From contig NW_024881295.1 in NCBI RefSeq assembly GCF_018691265.1, positions 14,472,314 to 14,536,313 of the forward strand: DNA of 64,000 nucleotides. Reading direction: 5' to 3'. How positions within the stretch are numbered: position 1 is the stretch's first letter; each line of letters begins with the position of its first letter. The DNA is from Tyto alba. Taxonomy: Eukaryota; Chordata; Aves; Strigiformes; Tytonidae. The notes under the pieces were generated by a model. It saw only the letters and a program-made list of their open reading frames with translations, searched no databases and was not told the DNA's origin. Positions 1-12,239 of this stretch are shown piece after piece. A program made the translations under genes and the position numbers.

Positions 1-962
1 TGATTCAGAAGATAAGGTGCTTAAGGTGGCTCTAATACAACAAAATGGGTTGTGCTTACTTTGGAAATGGAGCTTTGGTTAGGTACAAATTTTGTCTGAC
101 ATACTTTTGACTATTTTGAGGAGTTAAATCTTTTTTCTATTTAGTGACTGAGTTGTAGAGAAGTATTCAAATATATATTACTCATAGATGTATAAGTGGG
201 CAAATATTCTTTCATGGTAAATTTGAATAGAAATTTGTTAATTGTTTACAGGCTTATGGAAGTCACTTTGCAGAGTCAATTTTAACTTCAGTGGGCACAT
301 TATTAAAGGGAGAAGACATTATTTTAACTGTTTCATCATAGCTTTTTTAGTATTACTGCTATATGAGAGGTTTCATTTGGCATGTCAAACTTTCAGGATG
401 TTAAATGTGGCTTAAAACAAAAAGAAGGCCTTTTTTTAGTCCCAAAATAGCTAACCAAGTTTCCTTTTGCGCTAATTGTGTTTTGTCTTGATAACACATC
501 TTTCTAACAATTCAGCTGATAAGTTTCATAGAATATGTATCAAAAGGTCATTTCAAAAGTTTCATTTGAAAGAAATGAACTGAGGGCTAAAATCAAGCAT
601 GCTTGACTATTAAAGTTGCCATTTGGGACATCTTGTTCACTTTTGCAGTAGATGTTGTTCTTTGTTTAGTCAGCCTTTTATTTCTAAATCTATTCTTAAA
701 GAGCATTGTATCAGTAATAACAGCTTTATTCAGTAAATTATAAATTATTTGAAGAAGTAACTATCAAATAGCAATTGGGAAAAGTTTCATAACAGGTCTT
801 TAAGGCATCACTGTGTGTGATGCAAATCACAACAATTGAGGTTGTTGATGCAATTTCTTTCCCATTTTAACTGTAATTTTCTCATTAAGTTTGTATTGCA
901 TCTGTATTAAATGTTCATCTTTTAAGAGACTTCAATTCATATGCTATTGTTTCTTTTCCTAG
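1..962 (+). other. EPS8: EPS8 intron upstream of the start-codon exon
   Basis: AT-rich non-coding sequence that I infer to be the 3' part of an EPS8 5' intron, because it ends in a good pyrimidine tract and AG at 961-962. There is no CpG-rich promoter-like stretch, so the transcription start should lie to the left of the window. I see no repeat or RNA gene here. Confidence 0.6.
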
Positions 963-1053
963 ATCGTTTCCCTCAGTAAGTGACAGTAAGAATGAATGGA
1001 CATATATCAAACACCCCTCCCGGTGGATATGGAAGTTATTTTCCTCAAATGAA
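963..1053 (+). CDS. EPS8: EPS8 coding exon 1 (start codon)
   Basis: The exon follows a polypyrimidine tract ending in AG at 961-962. A second AG at 975-976 could serve as an alternative acceptor. The ATG at 992-994 has A at -3, and an in-frame TAA at 977-979 rules out N-terminal extension within this exon. It encodes residues 1-20, beginning [20 protein letters not shown], plus two bases of codon 21. The donor is GTAAGG at 1054. Only 992-1053 is coding; 963-991 is 5' UTR. Confidence 0.93.
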
Positions 1054-4000
1054 GTAAGGCTCTCCTTTTGATTTTCCTTTACAGACCAAAAATAGTGTTG
1101 TTGTATTTTCTTCTTTACACTTTCATTTCAGATAGAGCTATAATTACCAGATCCCATTGGAATAATACATAGGCAGTTTCTGTAAAAGAATGTGTAGTTT
1201 CCAAACCATGTAACCAGACTGACAGATATCATCTGATTAGTGTAAGGGTAAAGCTATATTACTGAGTGGAATCATCTGGAACAAAAAAATAAATTGCTGT
1301 AGCCATAACATAGTTATTATATTACTTGAAGAGGTCTTTGTATGCCTGAGATATTTAAGGTTAGCTCTGAGCAAATGCATTTTTGTGCATAAAAGTTGAG
1401 GCTCCCCTTTCCATCTGTGAGAAAATATTGTTTCTCAGTAAACAGAACTGAGCAACTGTTACCTGAAAGTGTTACCTTGCCTGAGAGAAGAGGATGCTCC
1501 CTATATCAGAAGCATCGCACTAGGCTCATTCACAGCACTAATGAGAACTGACCTAATCTGATGCCAAAGAACGTGTATTCCTGTGTGGAGCAGGGCATCT
1601 GTGCTGTCATCTGCTTCTCGTATTGTTGTCCCTTTAAAGTGCGTTTGTATATGACTCATTCTTGTTTTGTTGCACTAGAAGGAATTTGGTTTGCCTCTTC
1701 ATTCCTTGTAGGCAATGATAGTCCTTTTAAGTCTTTTATAAAAAGCAGTTAATATTAAAAAAGAATTAGCGATTGTGTATGCAGGAAAAAAACCCAAAAT
1801 CCTAACAAGTTGTTGGCATAGTCATCATCGTTGTTATTATTAATATTAAGTGATCTTGATGACTTACATTATGGTAGCATCTACATGTATACCACAACTC
1901 CATTGTGCATGATGTTGTATTAACACAACAAAAAAGAGCTCAGAAGGGCTTCCAGCCTAAGTGAAGCACACTTCTTTGTATTCATGCTGCGGAACAAATA
2001 TCCAGTATCATCATCTCTGTTAGTAATGTCATAAGTATGTGCAGTCCTACATAAGGGGGAGGGTTTTTTCCAATGCTTGTTTCTGTGTGGCAAATACATC
2101 GATACAGAAGTTAAGCAGAAATGTTTTCTTCCAGTGGCTATGGTTCTCCAACGTTTCCTCAGGCAGAGAGAGAGCAAAATTCAAGAACAAGTGCAAAAGC
2201 TCTTTATGGTAAGGTGGCATAGTCTTTAAACTTTTATGTTAAAACTGTTGTTTAAATATCAATTGTGATGTCATGGTGGAAATATTTTATGCATATAAAT
2301 CTGAAAGTGTATGTACATACACATGGGTGTGTATGTCAACAAAATTAAAGAACAAAGTGATTTTATTCCTACTAACTAGGCTAGCTAGAAAATGTTTTTA
2401 CAGTTCACTAAGCAGAGAACGCCCACCTGCTAATTTTTAAGGCAGCAATGTATAATGTATATATCACCAAACTAAGAGTGATCCAACAGCTAAGGTATAT
2501 ACCAGGGAAAAAGCATTCAGGAGTCTAGCTGAGCTATAGGTTTGATTCATGAGATGTCTCCCCTGCTATCAGAAAAGGAATTTACAGTATTCTTGTTTGA
2601 CACAAGGTTTTAATGGAAATTAGATTTGATGTAGCAGATTTGGAGTCCTATTTGGCCTGCTGTTTTCAACAGGCTTTGTGACTGTGAAATGTGATGTTAC
2701 TTACAAATGCCTAAACGTTGTTGCACTTACCAACTACAAATGCTGGTATTTATCTTGGCTGTATACACTTCTCTCTAGCCCATGGCCAAAACACTGTGGA
2801 GACAGAATGTAGTTATGTTCCTTGCCAGCCAAATTGCACCGTTTCCTGGTTGTCCACCTCCACTGTGAATACACCCTGCTGATAGTAGTGCTGGTAATGA
2901 AAATACAAGCAGCAATGAGGCTGAGAGATGTTCTGCTGTGTAAATCTGTGCCTGTTGTTAAATGCTCTTTGGAAAGTCAGTACAACTGACGAGACTGAAG
3001 AATGAGGTTTGCAGTGAGAAGCCAGTCCTGTGCAGGACCCTCACACGTCAGCCTGCTCTCCCATGTTGCATCTACCACATCTTCTGCAGGTTAACAAACT
3101 GGAAAGCTTAAAGAGCAGTGGCTAGTAACTGCAACATCCCTAGTAGTAACTAAACTTTTCTCCCTCCTATTTTGTGTGGGATGATGGCTGGGAGTGGCCT
3201 CAGAGGTTAGGGCAGTGATGACAGGATTCTTTGTGGCATTAGAACAGTGTTAATGTTGCCTTTAGAAGGTTGCCATCCAATCCTCGAGTTTGGTTACTCA
3301 CCTGTGAGCACATAAGAATAATTTTGTTCTATTGGTTGCCTTGTTGGCTTTCAAACTGCTTTGAAATTCTTCAGGCTACAAGCCCACAAAGGAGGTTGGA
3401 GGTCTCCTGGCTTTGTATCCTCTGAAAAGAGGAATGGTGTGAAAAAGGTGACGTGCTTTGGTGGCTGAAGGCACTGTGCTAGGGTGAAGGTCCACTTCTA
3501 GAAAAACCAGCAGACAGAAGTAGAAGCCATTTGAAACATTGGTCGCTTAAAAATGATGTCCCATGTGAATCATTATAAGTTTATCTTTTTTAATGGTATG
3601 CTACAAAAGTCAATCACTTGACATAATATTAAAGGCAGGACCTGCAACTGAGGAAAATTGTGAAGCGATCATTTTAAACGGTTGTTTCTGCATCCTGTAT
3701 GGGTTCACTCCACAAAGTGATTGCATGTGTTGACAGAAATAGTAGGTGGTAACAGAAACCAGAAAGAGACATTGTGAAAAACTTAGCCAATTATTTCTTT
3801 ATGAGGCATTATGAGAGCATTGGACTTTTCTTTTTCATTTTATATCATCATCATAATTGTTCAGGAGTACATGGTTTGAACAGTGTGGCAATATCAGTGT
3901 CTTAACCACATCCTTTAATCTTTGTGGCCTTTTAAAATAATACCTCTCTGAGCTTTTTCATATCAAACATGTAATGGGATAGTCATATGTCAGTAGAAGA

Positions 4001-7000
4001 TGGGGACAAGTGAGTGAAAAAGTACGTAATGGTAAACAGCCTTTTACTTCTAAAATACTTAATTGAATTCAGGTACTAATTGAAAATGTTTACCATATAA
4101 CTACTGCATGGTGGCTCCTGTAAAATGAATTGTTGATCTTGGTTCACTTCCATTGCTGGTAGATATATCACAAAACTGTAGTTGCAGTTGCCAGGAAATG
4201 AATGAAGTAGAAGACTCAATTATCCTGGAGCTCCGAGTGAAGATACATTGGCACAGCTTTTAGAGAGGAGTTTGCACATTTCACTGCTTCTGCTCTGTTT
4301 TGTATGCATAAAGAACTAGGCTGTCAGTATCACCAAATGTATGAACTGGAGAAACCAAGGAAAACACCTAAAACCTTTATCAAATTCAGGGAGGATACTC
4401 ATATGAATTAAATTGACACACAGCCATAAGGGGAAGCTTGCGGCATAGATCTCTGAAAGTGATAGTGTTTGCTCCTCTGAAAATTAGCTTTGTTTTGAAC
4501 TCAAGTTTTAACCTTTCTCCCCGGATGTGTAGGTCATGTCTCCTGCACTTTGCTCTCTGTCTCGAGTTTTTCCAGCTGCTGCAATACATTCTTAAAGGGG
4601 TGTCAGCAGTCAGTCCAATGCAAACCACAAATATATGGGAGTAAACTAAGTATTGGGCTTTTCTTCTTGAAGATGTGTGGTAATAATTTATACTGTCACT
4701 CCAGGATTATTAGGACAGCTTGTCAGGGAGACTCTTAATCCATGTCCACGTGGATTGCCATCAGATTTCAGAGCTTTCTCTCCTTGTGCACTGTACAGAC
4801 ATTTCCCAGTTTGCCTGTGGAAGGGGAAGGTGGGATGCACCATTACCCTTCTTTGTGGTATCATAACTATAGCACTGATACCATTTATTACATCTGGCTT
4901 ATGCAATTATTTGTAAGACATTGATGGAAGTCTAGGCATCAAGATTCCTCCTTTCTGTTTTAGGCTTTTAGGAATTGAAAATTTGTTGTGTCTAAAGGTA
5001 TCAGAGCCCTAACCAGCAGTTTCTGTGCTTCAGGCCATCTGTTAAGACCCAGCTTGAGATCTTGTGCTTCTGGTACAAATTTTCCTTACCTAGATAAAGA
5101 ATTACATTTCTCTTACTGTGATACATTGCTCTGTGTGGTCTTTTGGACAGTGTCACAGAGCCAGGCTACGGTAGAGTTTATTAAGTAGTTTTCTAATTTG
5201 CTGTATTGCTGTACCCTCTTCCAGTTGGGAAATGGGTGAGACAGAACTCCAGCTATGTCGGGTGCTGTTTGTAGCTCTGCCTCAATGGACCTTGGGCAAT
5301 GCTGGTGGAATAGTTACTGTGGAATAGTTACCTTTGAAAAGTATGAAATGGTCCTTCAGAGAAATAACTGGGGAGAGCACAGACTTCTTAGTGAAGTGAG
5401 GGCAATGAAGAGAATGAGCAATGGCAGTTGTGAGTCCTGTTTGTCTGTGTCATGTACTGTCTAGTAGTGTTTTTGACTCGAATAAAAGTTTTTCGCCAAG
5501 AGGTGGCTTTTTGTTTTGTGGTGTTTTGGGTGCTTCCAAAAATAGTATGAAAGAATTTTTGATTTCAGGGCATGCAAAAAGATTTTAACATCTTTTTGAA
5601 ACCAGAAACACGATCCATTCCTGATGATCGGTGAATTCAGTCAGTTCACAAAGACATGAATAGCAGTAGCATCTGTCCACATCAGACAGTAGGAAGAGTA
5701 TTAGTTTCTGTGGATCAATGTTTCTGTTTCTTTGAAAGGTTTAGTAGCTAGTAGATCTTGCAGTCAGGACCTATGAGCAAAATTCTGTGCTGCTTTTAAG
5801 TTTATGGTTCTTGTGTTGTGAGAAATTTTATTTTGCTCAAATTCCTCTGGGTTGCATTTGCTGTAGATTGTGATTAAGAATTTAAGTTAAGTGTCTTTTG
5901 TCATGATCCTTTTTTATTTGTGTTTTTTTCCTTTATCAGAGGGAAAATACTTTAGGTAAACTGTGTGCAGCATATCATCAGTGTTTGAGCTAACTGGAGT
6001 ATTAAGGCTGCACTGTATTTTACATGTGGGATATAAGAGCTGCAGTAAGAATAAATAGAAAAAACTCAATCGTTTTGATAGTTTTATACATCCTATCTGG
6101 AAGTCTCTGTTGCAGAATTTCACTTTAGCTTCAGTAACTCTCTTCATGCATGAAGGGACCTGTGAGAGGCTGAGATTGATTGGGAAGATTAAGAGAGTGA
6201 CATGGAGCATACAAAACAATTTTTTTTTTTAGTGTCAGGGGTTGACCCCAGCCAGCAACTAAGGACATACCCAGTTGCTTACTCATTCCTTCCGTCTCCT
6301 CCCTGCAGTGGGATGGGAGAGAGAATCGGAAGAGCAAAAGCAAGAAGAAACTGATGGATCAAGATAAAGACAGCTTAATAAGTGAAGGAAAGAGTGGGGA
6401 GTAAAAAAACCCAAGTAGCGCAAAGGCAATCGCTCACCACCTCCCACAAGCAGACCAATGCCCAGACAGTATCTGAGCAAGGGCTACTTTGGAAAGACTG
6501 CCCACCAGCTTTACTGCTGAGAATGACATTATACAGTATGGAGTATCCCTTTCATCATCTGGGTCAGCTGTCCCAGCTGTGTCCCCTCCCAACCTCTGGT
6601 GCCTACCCAGCCCGCTCGTTGGGATGTCAGAGTGAGAAATAGAGAAGGCCCTGGTGCACTGTTCAGCAACAGCTAAAACATCCTGATGTTATCAACACTG
6701 TTTTGGTCAGGAATCCAAAACACAGCACCATACAGTCTGCTGTGAGGAAAATTAACTCCATCCCAACCAGACCCAGTATGTTCAGTAATTCAGTAAATTC
6801 AGTAGCTTTTTTTCAATAGTACGGTAAGAGTTGCATTTGGAGATCATGTAATAAGTCCAGAGGTGTTTTCAGGGTTTCTTTAAAAGCAGTCAGATTAGTA
6901 TTGATGAATGATAATCAGCCACTTTGATATGTGAAAGAGTTGAGGAGATAGAAGATAGATTTCCAGAAGAATGGCAGTGCACAACTCTGTAGGAAAAGAA

Positions 7001-7416
7001 GAAAAATAAGGAGCTGTATATGGATGAAAAAGACTGCGGGAGTCATGTGCTTAGATATATCTGACTTGGAAGTGTAAACATGGAAGTGTTGTAGGAAGAG
7101 GCAGCAGACTCTAGTGTCATCTGGGTAGAGAAGGGCGCAGAACATGTTTTCAGGCTTATATCAATTTTGCCAGAAGTTCAAGGCAGTGGAGGACCTCAGC
7201 ATAAGGGCGTAAAAAAGAGTTTGTGTACTTCCTTCTAAGGGCAAGGTGAGAACTTGCAGATGTTTGTAGGCAGAATCTGAGACATGAGCCAGGCACTAGG
7301 AGAAAGTAGAGGCAGATCTAATTTTGAGCTACTGGCAAAAACCATGGAACCATGGAAAAGGGGATGCTTTCTAGATGCCAGGGTTTTTTGGTTTGTTTTT
7401 TTTTTTTTTTTTGTTT

Positions 7417-7454
<38 letters not shown>

Positions 7455-10400
7455 CTCCCCTGTGTGTTATGTTCATGTTATCATGGGGGGACATTATTCA
7501 TTCTTCTTTCAGTGCAGTTTATGCCAGGCAGCCAAGAAAACTAGGCTCAGGGAGCCTGGGTGATTAGCAGTTGGATTGACTCTGTATGGAAAAGAAGACC
7601 AATTTTCTATGTATTGAATTATAAAAGGGTTGAAAAAGCTTGGGGAGAAACCCTTTCAGAAGCAATGGAAGAATTTTGCCTCATGCTAGGTTTCTTATTA
7701 GAAGATGTATTTTGAAGGGTGAATAATTTCAGGATGGAGCGAATACCCATAGTATCCACCTCCAGCTCCTCTCTAGCAGTGTTGACAACTGCTGTAGGCT
7801 ACTTCTTAGCTCATCCAAAACCACATAAACGTTGCAGCACTGAGCAGTAGTTAAGAGCCTGTGAGGTCCCCTCTCTTTTCTTTGATTTGATCTGTGACTG
7901 TAAAAAGACTTGGAAGTCTCCCCAGTTGTAGTTTGCATGCTTCACTGCAGAGTTTAGATTGCATCACTTTCTTGGACTCCTAGAAAAGAGAGTCTTCAAG
8001 TCTGTGTAAGTGACATATATTACGCAGTGTTTTTTTGGTAGAAGGGCTTATAGGATAACAAGAAATGGTGGTCAATGCCCCAAGCCTGTCAGTGTTTAAG
8101 AGGCGTTTGGACAATGCCCTTAATAACATGATTTAACTTTTGGTCAATACTGAATTGGTCAGGCAGTTGGACTAGAATATTGTTGTAGGTCCCTTCGAAC
8201 CGAAATATGCTATGCTATTCTATGCAATTCTATTCTATTCTATTCTAAATGATAACTTGATTCTCTAGCACGTTCTAATAATCATTCTAGCTGCATTAAA
8301 TAAACAGTTAAATAGAAATTGTTGCTGAACGCAGTATGGACTGTCAGTTGTGGTGGTGACCGTGCTTTTTGTGTATTAACAAAAATATGGATTGACTTTT
8401 GCTAATTGGAAATTTTATTGAAGTTCTTCTATTCTTTTGTAATTAAAAATGCAGAACTTGAGGGACTCTCCTTGGCTCTCAAGTGTAGGCAACCACGGAT
8501 TTTATTAGCATTCAAAAAAATCTATCTCTTATATAAACACTAATATTCTCACCATGACAGTGCGTTGGAAACCTTGCCATCATGTCTATTACAAGTGTTG
8601 TGCTGCTCTGTGTCAGAGGATGTGTCAATCAGTGCTATGAATGGTTTAACACAGGACAAAATCTCTGCGAAGCAGAGCAAGGAATCTCTTGCAAACTTTC
8701 CTCTCTGCTTTTAAACTCCTTTGGAACCTCTACATATGCCAGGACTTCTTTGTTTGTTTAAAATTCCAACTATTATTATTTGCAGGATCTATAAATTTTA
8801 CAGTGGATGTAACATTTCTTATCCTTGTTTAATTTGATATTTAAAAATATCTTTGCTTACCTAAAGGAAGATAATGACAGTCAAAACTGAATATTTGATG
8901 CATTGTTAATTGAAACAAATGGCTTTTTTTTTTTTTTTTAAAGCACATATTCTTATTGGACAGCATTTAACTATCATTTACAGTCCATAACAGAAGAGTG
9001 TTAGCTGATCCCCTTGGAGATGCAAATAATTCTATGAGGTTAAACTAGATACTACTTTTTAATTCCCTTGTTTTGTTAGGAACAGATGGACTTTACTTCT
9101 TCAGATCATCATCCAAACAAAAAAAGAAAGGTAGCAAATCAGACAGTACTGCTTTACTGACTGTTTTGTTGGGGTGTGCATGTGTGTGTGTCTATTGTGG
9201 TAAAAAAGAAAATCAACTAAAAAAAATACTATAAGTTGCATGCTGCAAAAGCAGAAATAGTAGTTACAGTGTAATCAATGCAGATCCTCTGTCCTGGGAT
9301 TTCAGAATACTGGATAATGAAAGACATCTATTTTGAAATATTCATGCCCCTAGCTACAATTGTGATAATCCATGGTGTTCTTGAGTTTTGCTGATTGCAC
9401 TGCACACTTCTCTTGCTAAAGCAAGCTGAGTAGCTGCTGTACAGGAGCAGGATGGCTCTGTTGCATGAGCGGTGTTTGTCACCCTGAAAGGGGGGCTTCA
9501 AGCTGGTGAGGGATTTCAGAAACTGTATTGTTCTTCATGAAAGTCACCAAGAACTGGAGAGATAATGATGTGATTATAAAAGGTGACAAATACTTCTAGA
9601 AGTGACATCTGAAAATGAGGGCACTGCTGTCTTTGTCAGCACCTGAAATTCCTGTGTGAAGGAACCCTGGTCACAGAAGAGACTTTTCACAGTGTGGCTT
9701 TTGTGGTGTCCTCACCACAGACCTCTCTATGTCACAGATCATGTGCTTGGTAGTAGTTAGCTTTTTTTTTTTAATTTTTCAAGAAGTAACTTAACTTTCC
9801 TGTCAAGAATCACACACTTCTGTTTTACCTCCAAGTGCACCAAATATGATGAAATTGATGTATTTTGTATATACATCAGGTACCTTCCTTCCAAACAAAA
9901 TCAAACAGCCTATTTTACCTGAAGATCAGAAATCAAGTTATTTAATGAAATGGAGAAAAAATAATTGTCTGCTTGCAGAATTTCCTTGGACCTCTGTAAT
10001 CCACATCATCTAGGGACTTTCTTCCTTAAACAAAGCTCCTGGTGTTCCAGATCAGGCACTTAAGTGGTTATAGTGAAAAAAGAGAAAAACCTTCAATGTG
10101 TTGCATACAACTTTTTTTTCCACTAAAGTTGAAACGTTTTCTTCAGTATTCATCTAAATCTGTTATTTGGTGGTGTGGATGTGTGTTGTGTCTTCGTCTT
10201 GCTTTTTCCTTTTCTTCCTCTCCTGGTTTAATATTAATCTACTGTGTAAAGTAAAAGGCAAATTATGTTTCTGATTTTGCAGCATTGTGTTTTGTTAGCT
10301 GAAAAATATTTCTGTTTAGAGATATTTGATGTGTATTTCTTTTTTTTTTTTTTTTTTTTGTAATGCCTTTCCATACTACATTAGTAATTTATCAGATTGA

Positions 10401-12205
10401 ATACTTTAGGAAGAAATAAAGGATGATTCAGCTCTGTTTTGTGTGTGGCTTTGTTGTTTGGCAGATTTAACGTGAGAGTTAAATGTATATAAGAAAATAC
10501 TTTTGCTTTCAAGTGCATTCATAGAGATACACTAAGCATGATGCTAGTTATCATATTGCTACCAAAATGGCAAAACAGTGATTTTAATAATCGGGCTTCC
10601 CAAGGAAGCATTTTCAGTCAGAACATAGCTCCCCTCTGGTGTCCTGACTCAATGTTACGAGATAACTGTCTTTTGTCTGCACCCACCAGCTCTCTGTTAA
10701 CGTCATTGATGTAAGTATGATCTTTGTGCTGGACTATATGGGGGTGAAGGTTTTTTCTGTCAAAATACAGAAGTTAACAGCAGCTCATCTTCTGTTTTCA
10801 TATATATAACTAGTCTCAAGTATCTCTGAGAAGTATTCAAAACAGCAGGATAAGAAATTGAATGAATAATTATTCTTTCTTTTCCTCCCATCTCTAGAAC
10901 AAAGAAAGAATTATGCACGAGACAGTGCCAGCAGCATATCTGAAACTTCACAGTATCATGTAGAGGTGAGACGACGAGTCATAAACCAATTATAGCTTTC
11001 AGTTATGTACAGTTATTTTTGCCTACATGATTTCTGAGGATACATACGCTTGAGGGCATATACATCTTCCAAAATATCCTGCCATCCCGAGGTCACTTCA
11101 GAATAGATTACACTGAAATGTCTCAAATTCTATAGCTTTACCATAATGACCTGAAATTTTGATGTAGAGTGTTGTAAACAAAGTTATGTGTAGTTTGGCA
11201 AATGGACAGGCTTTCCCAGTGGGTTGTCAATTCAAGGTGTTATGCTGCCCTGTCTTTGAACTTGGCTTGTTGCAAGGATGAGGCAGAGCTGAAAAACCCT
11301 GTGCTGTTAGCGAGGCACACTAGATGATATTTAAAATTAGTGCTTTGATCAGTTATAATCAGCAGAGGTGACAGAATATTCAGAAAGAGATGAGCATTAA
11401 CCCCTAAAATCACCAGTTAGTTTACTGTGTAGTAGTTAAACACATATATTCTGTCTGCAGAGATTTTTCCCCAGTGTGAAGTGCAAAGTATGTTACTTCT
11501 TGTCTTAAGCTGCTTTACAGAATTACTGCATGCTGCTGTCATATTTTATCCAGGAGTAGATATATTTAAAATGTTCAGCAAAGTAAGCCCGTATGTAGCC
11601 TGTTAAGCACTTTTGGATGCAATGCCTCATTCTGTAGTCTTACTTTGGCACAAACTTTCTCCCACTGCCATCAGACCACTGTCATGGGTTAAGCCAAGTC
11701 TTGCAAATACCACAGATTCTCAGCTCCTTTTTGCTGGGTTTTAAATTAGCTGTAAATTGTGAGATCATATGCAGAAGAGTCTTAATTTCAAGAGCTTCTA
11801 TCCTATGATCAGCTTGCAAATGAATACGTGTTACTTCTAATTGTCTGTCTGTCTTTCTTTGGTTTCTTCATAATGGTTTTGGTACTGTACTGGCATAAAA
11901 ATTAGTGATTATATTTGGATTCGAAGCATTCCTATGTGAGCAGCCAGTAGAGTTTGTTTCAATTCTTTTAAATACTTTGTTTATATGCAACTTATATCTA
12001 ATCTCTTGTCTGTCATTACTATGTGCTGTTATCCTGTAACAGAAGACAGCACACTTAAACTTTTTTATTTCTTTTTTTTTTAATTATTATTTTTTTTTAT
12101 AGTTATTTAGAAGATATATGTGCAGACGTATATTAAAATTGGTTCAGCTTGATTGAGTGTAACCAGGTCTTAAATAAGAATGTGAAGCTGGATTTATGCC
12201 TAGAT

Positions 12206-12239
<34 letters not shown>

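Larger units (their letters stand above)
2209..10897 (+). other. EPS8: EPS8 intron 2 (8.7 kb)
   Basis: A large phase-1 intron. It holds a minus-strand solo LTR (about 6233-6775), long T-rich tracts (7384-7455 and shorter ones near 8925 and 10340), a CR1 LINE 3' fragment (about 8041-8247) and the candidate cassette exon at 9080-9130. In the remaining stretches, including 2209-6230, I see only AT-rich unique sequence. Confidence 0.85.

Noticed and set aside
6382..6642. An 86-codon plus-strand open frame
   Set aside because: It lies wholly inside the minus-strand LTR and reads the LTR in antisense; it is not a gene.
7284..7567. Three overlapping plus-strand open frames rich in phenylalanine
   Set aside because: They are translations of the T-rich tract at 7384-7455 and carry no protein signal.
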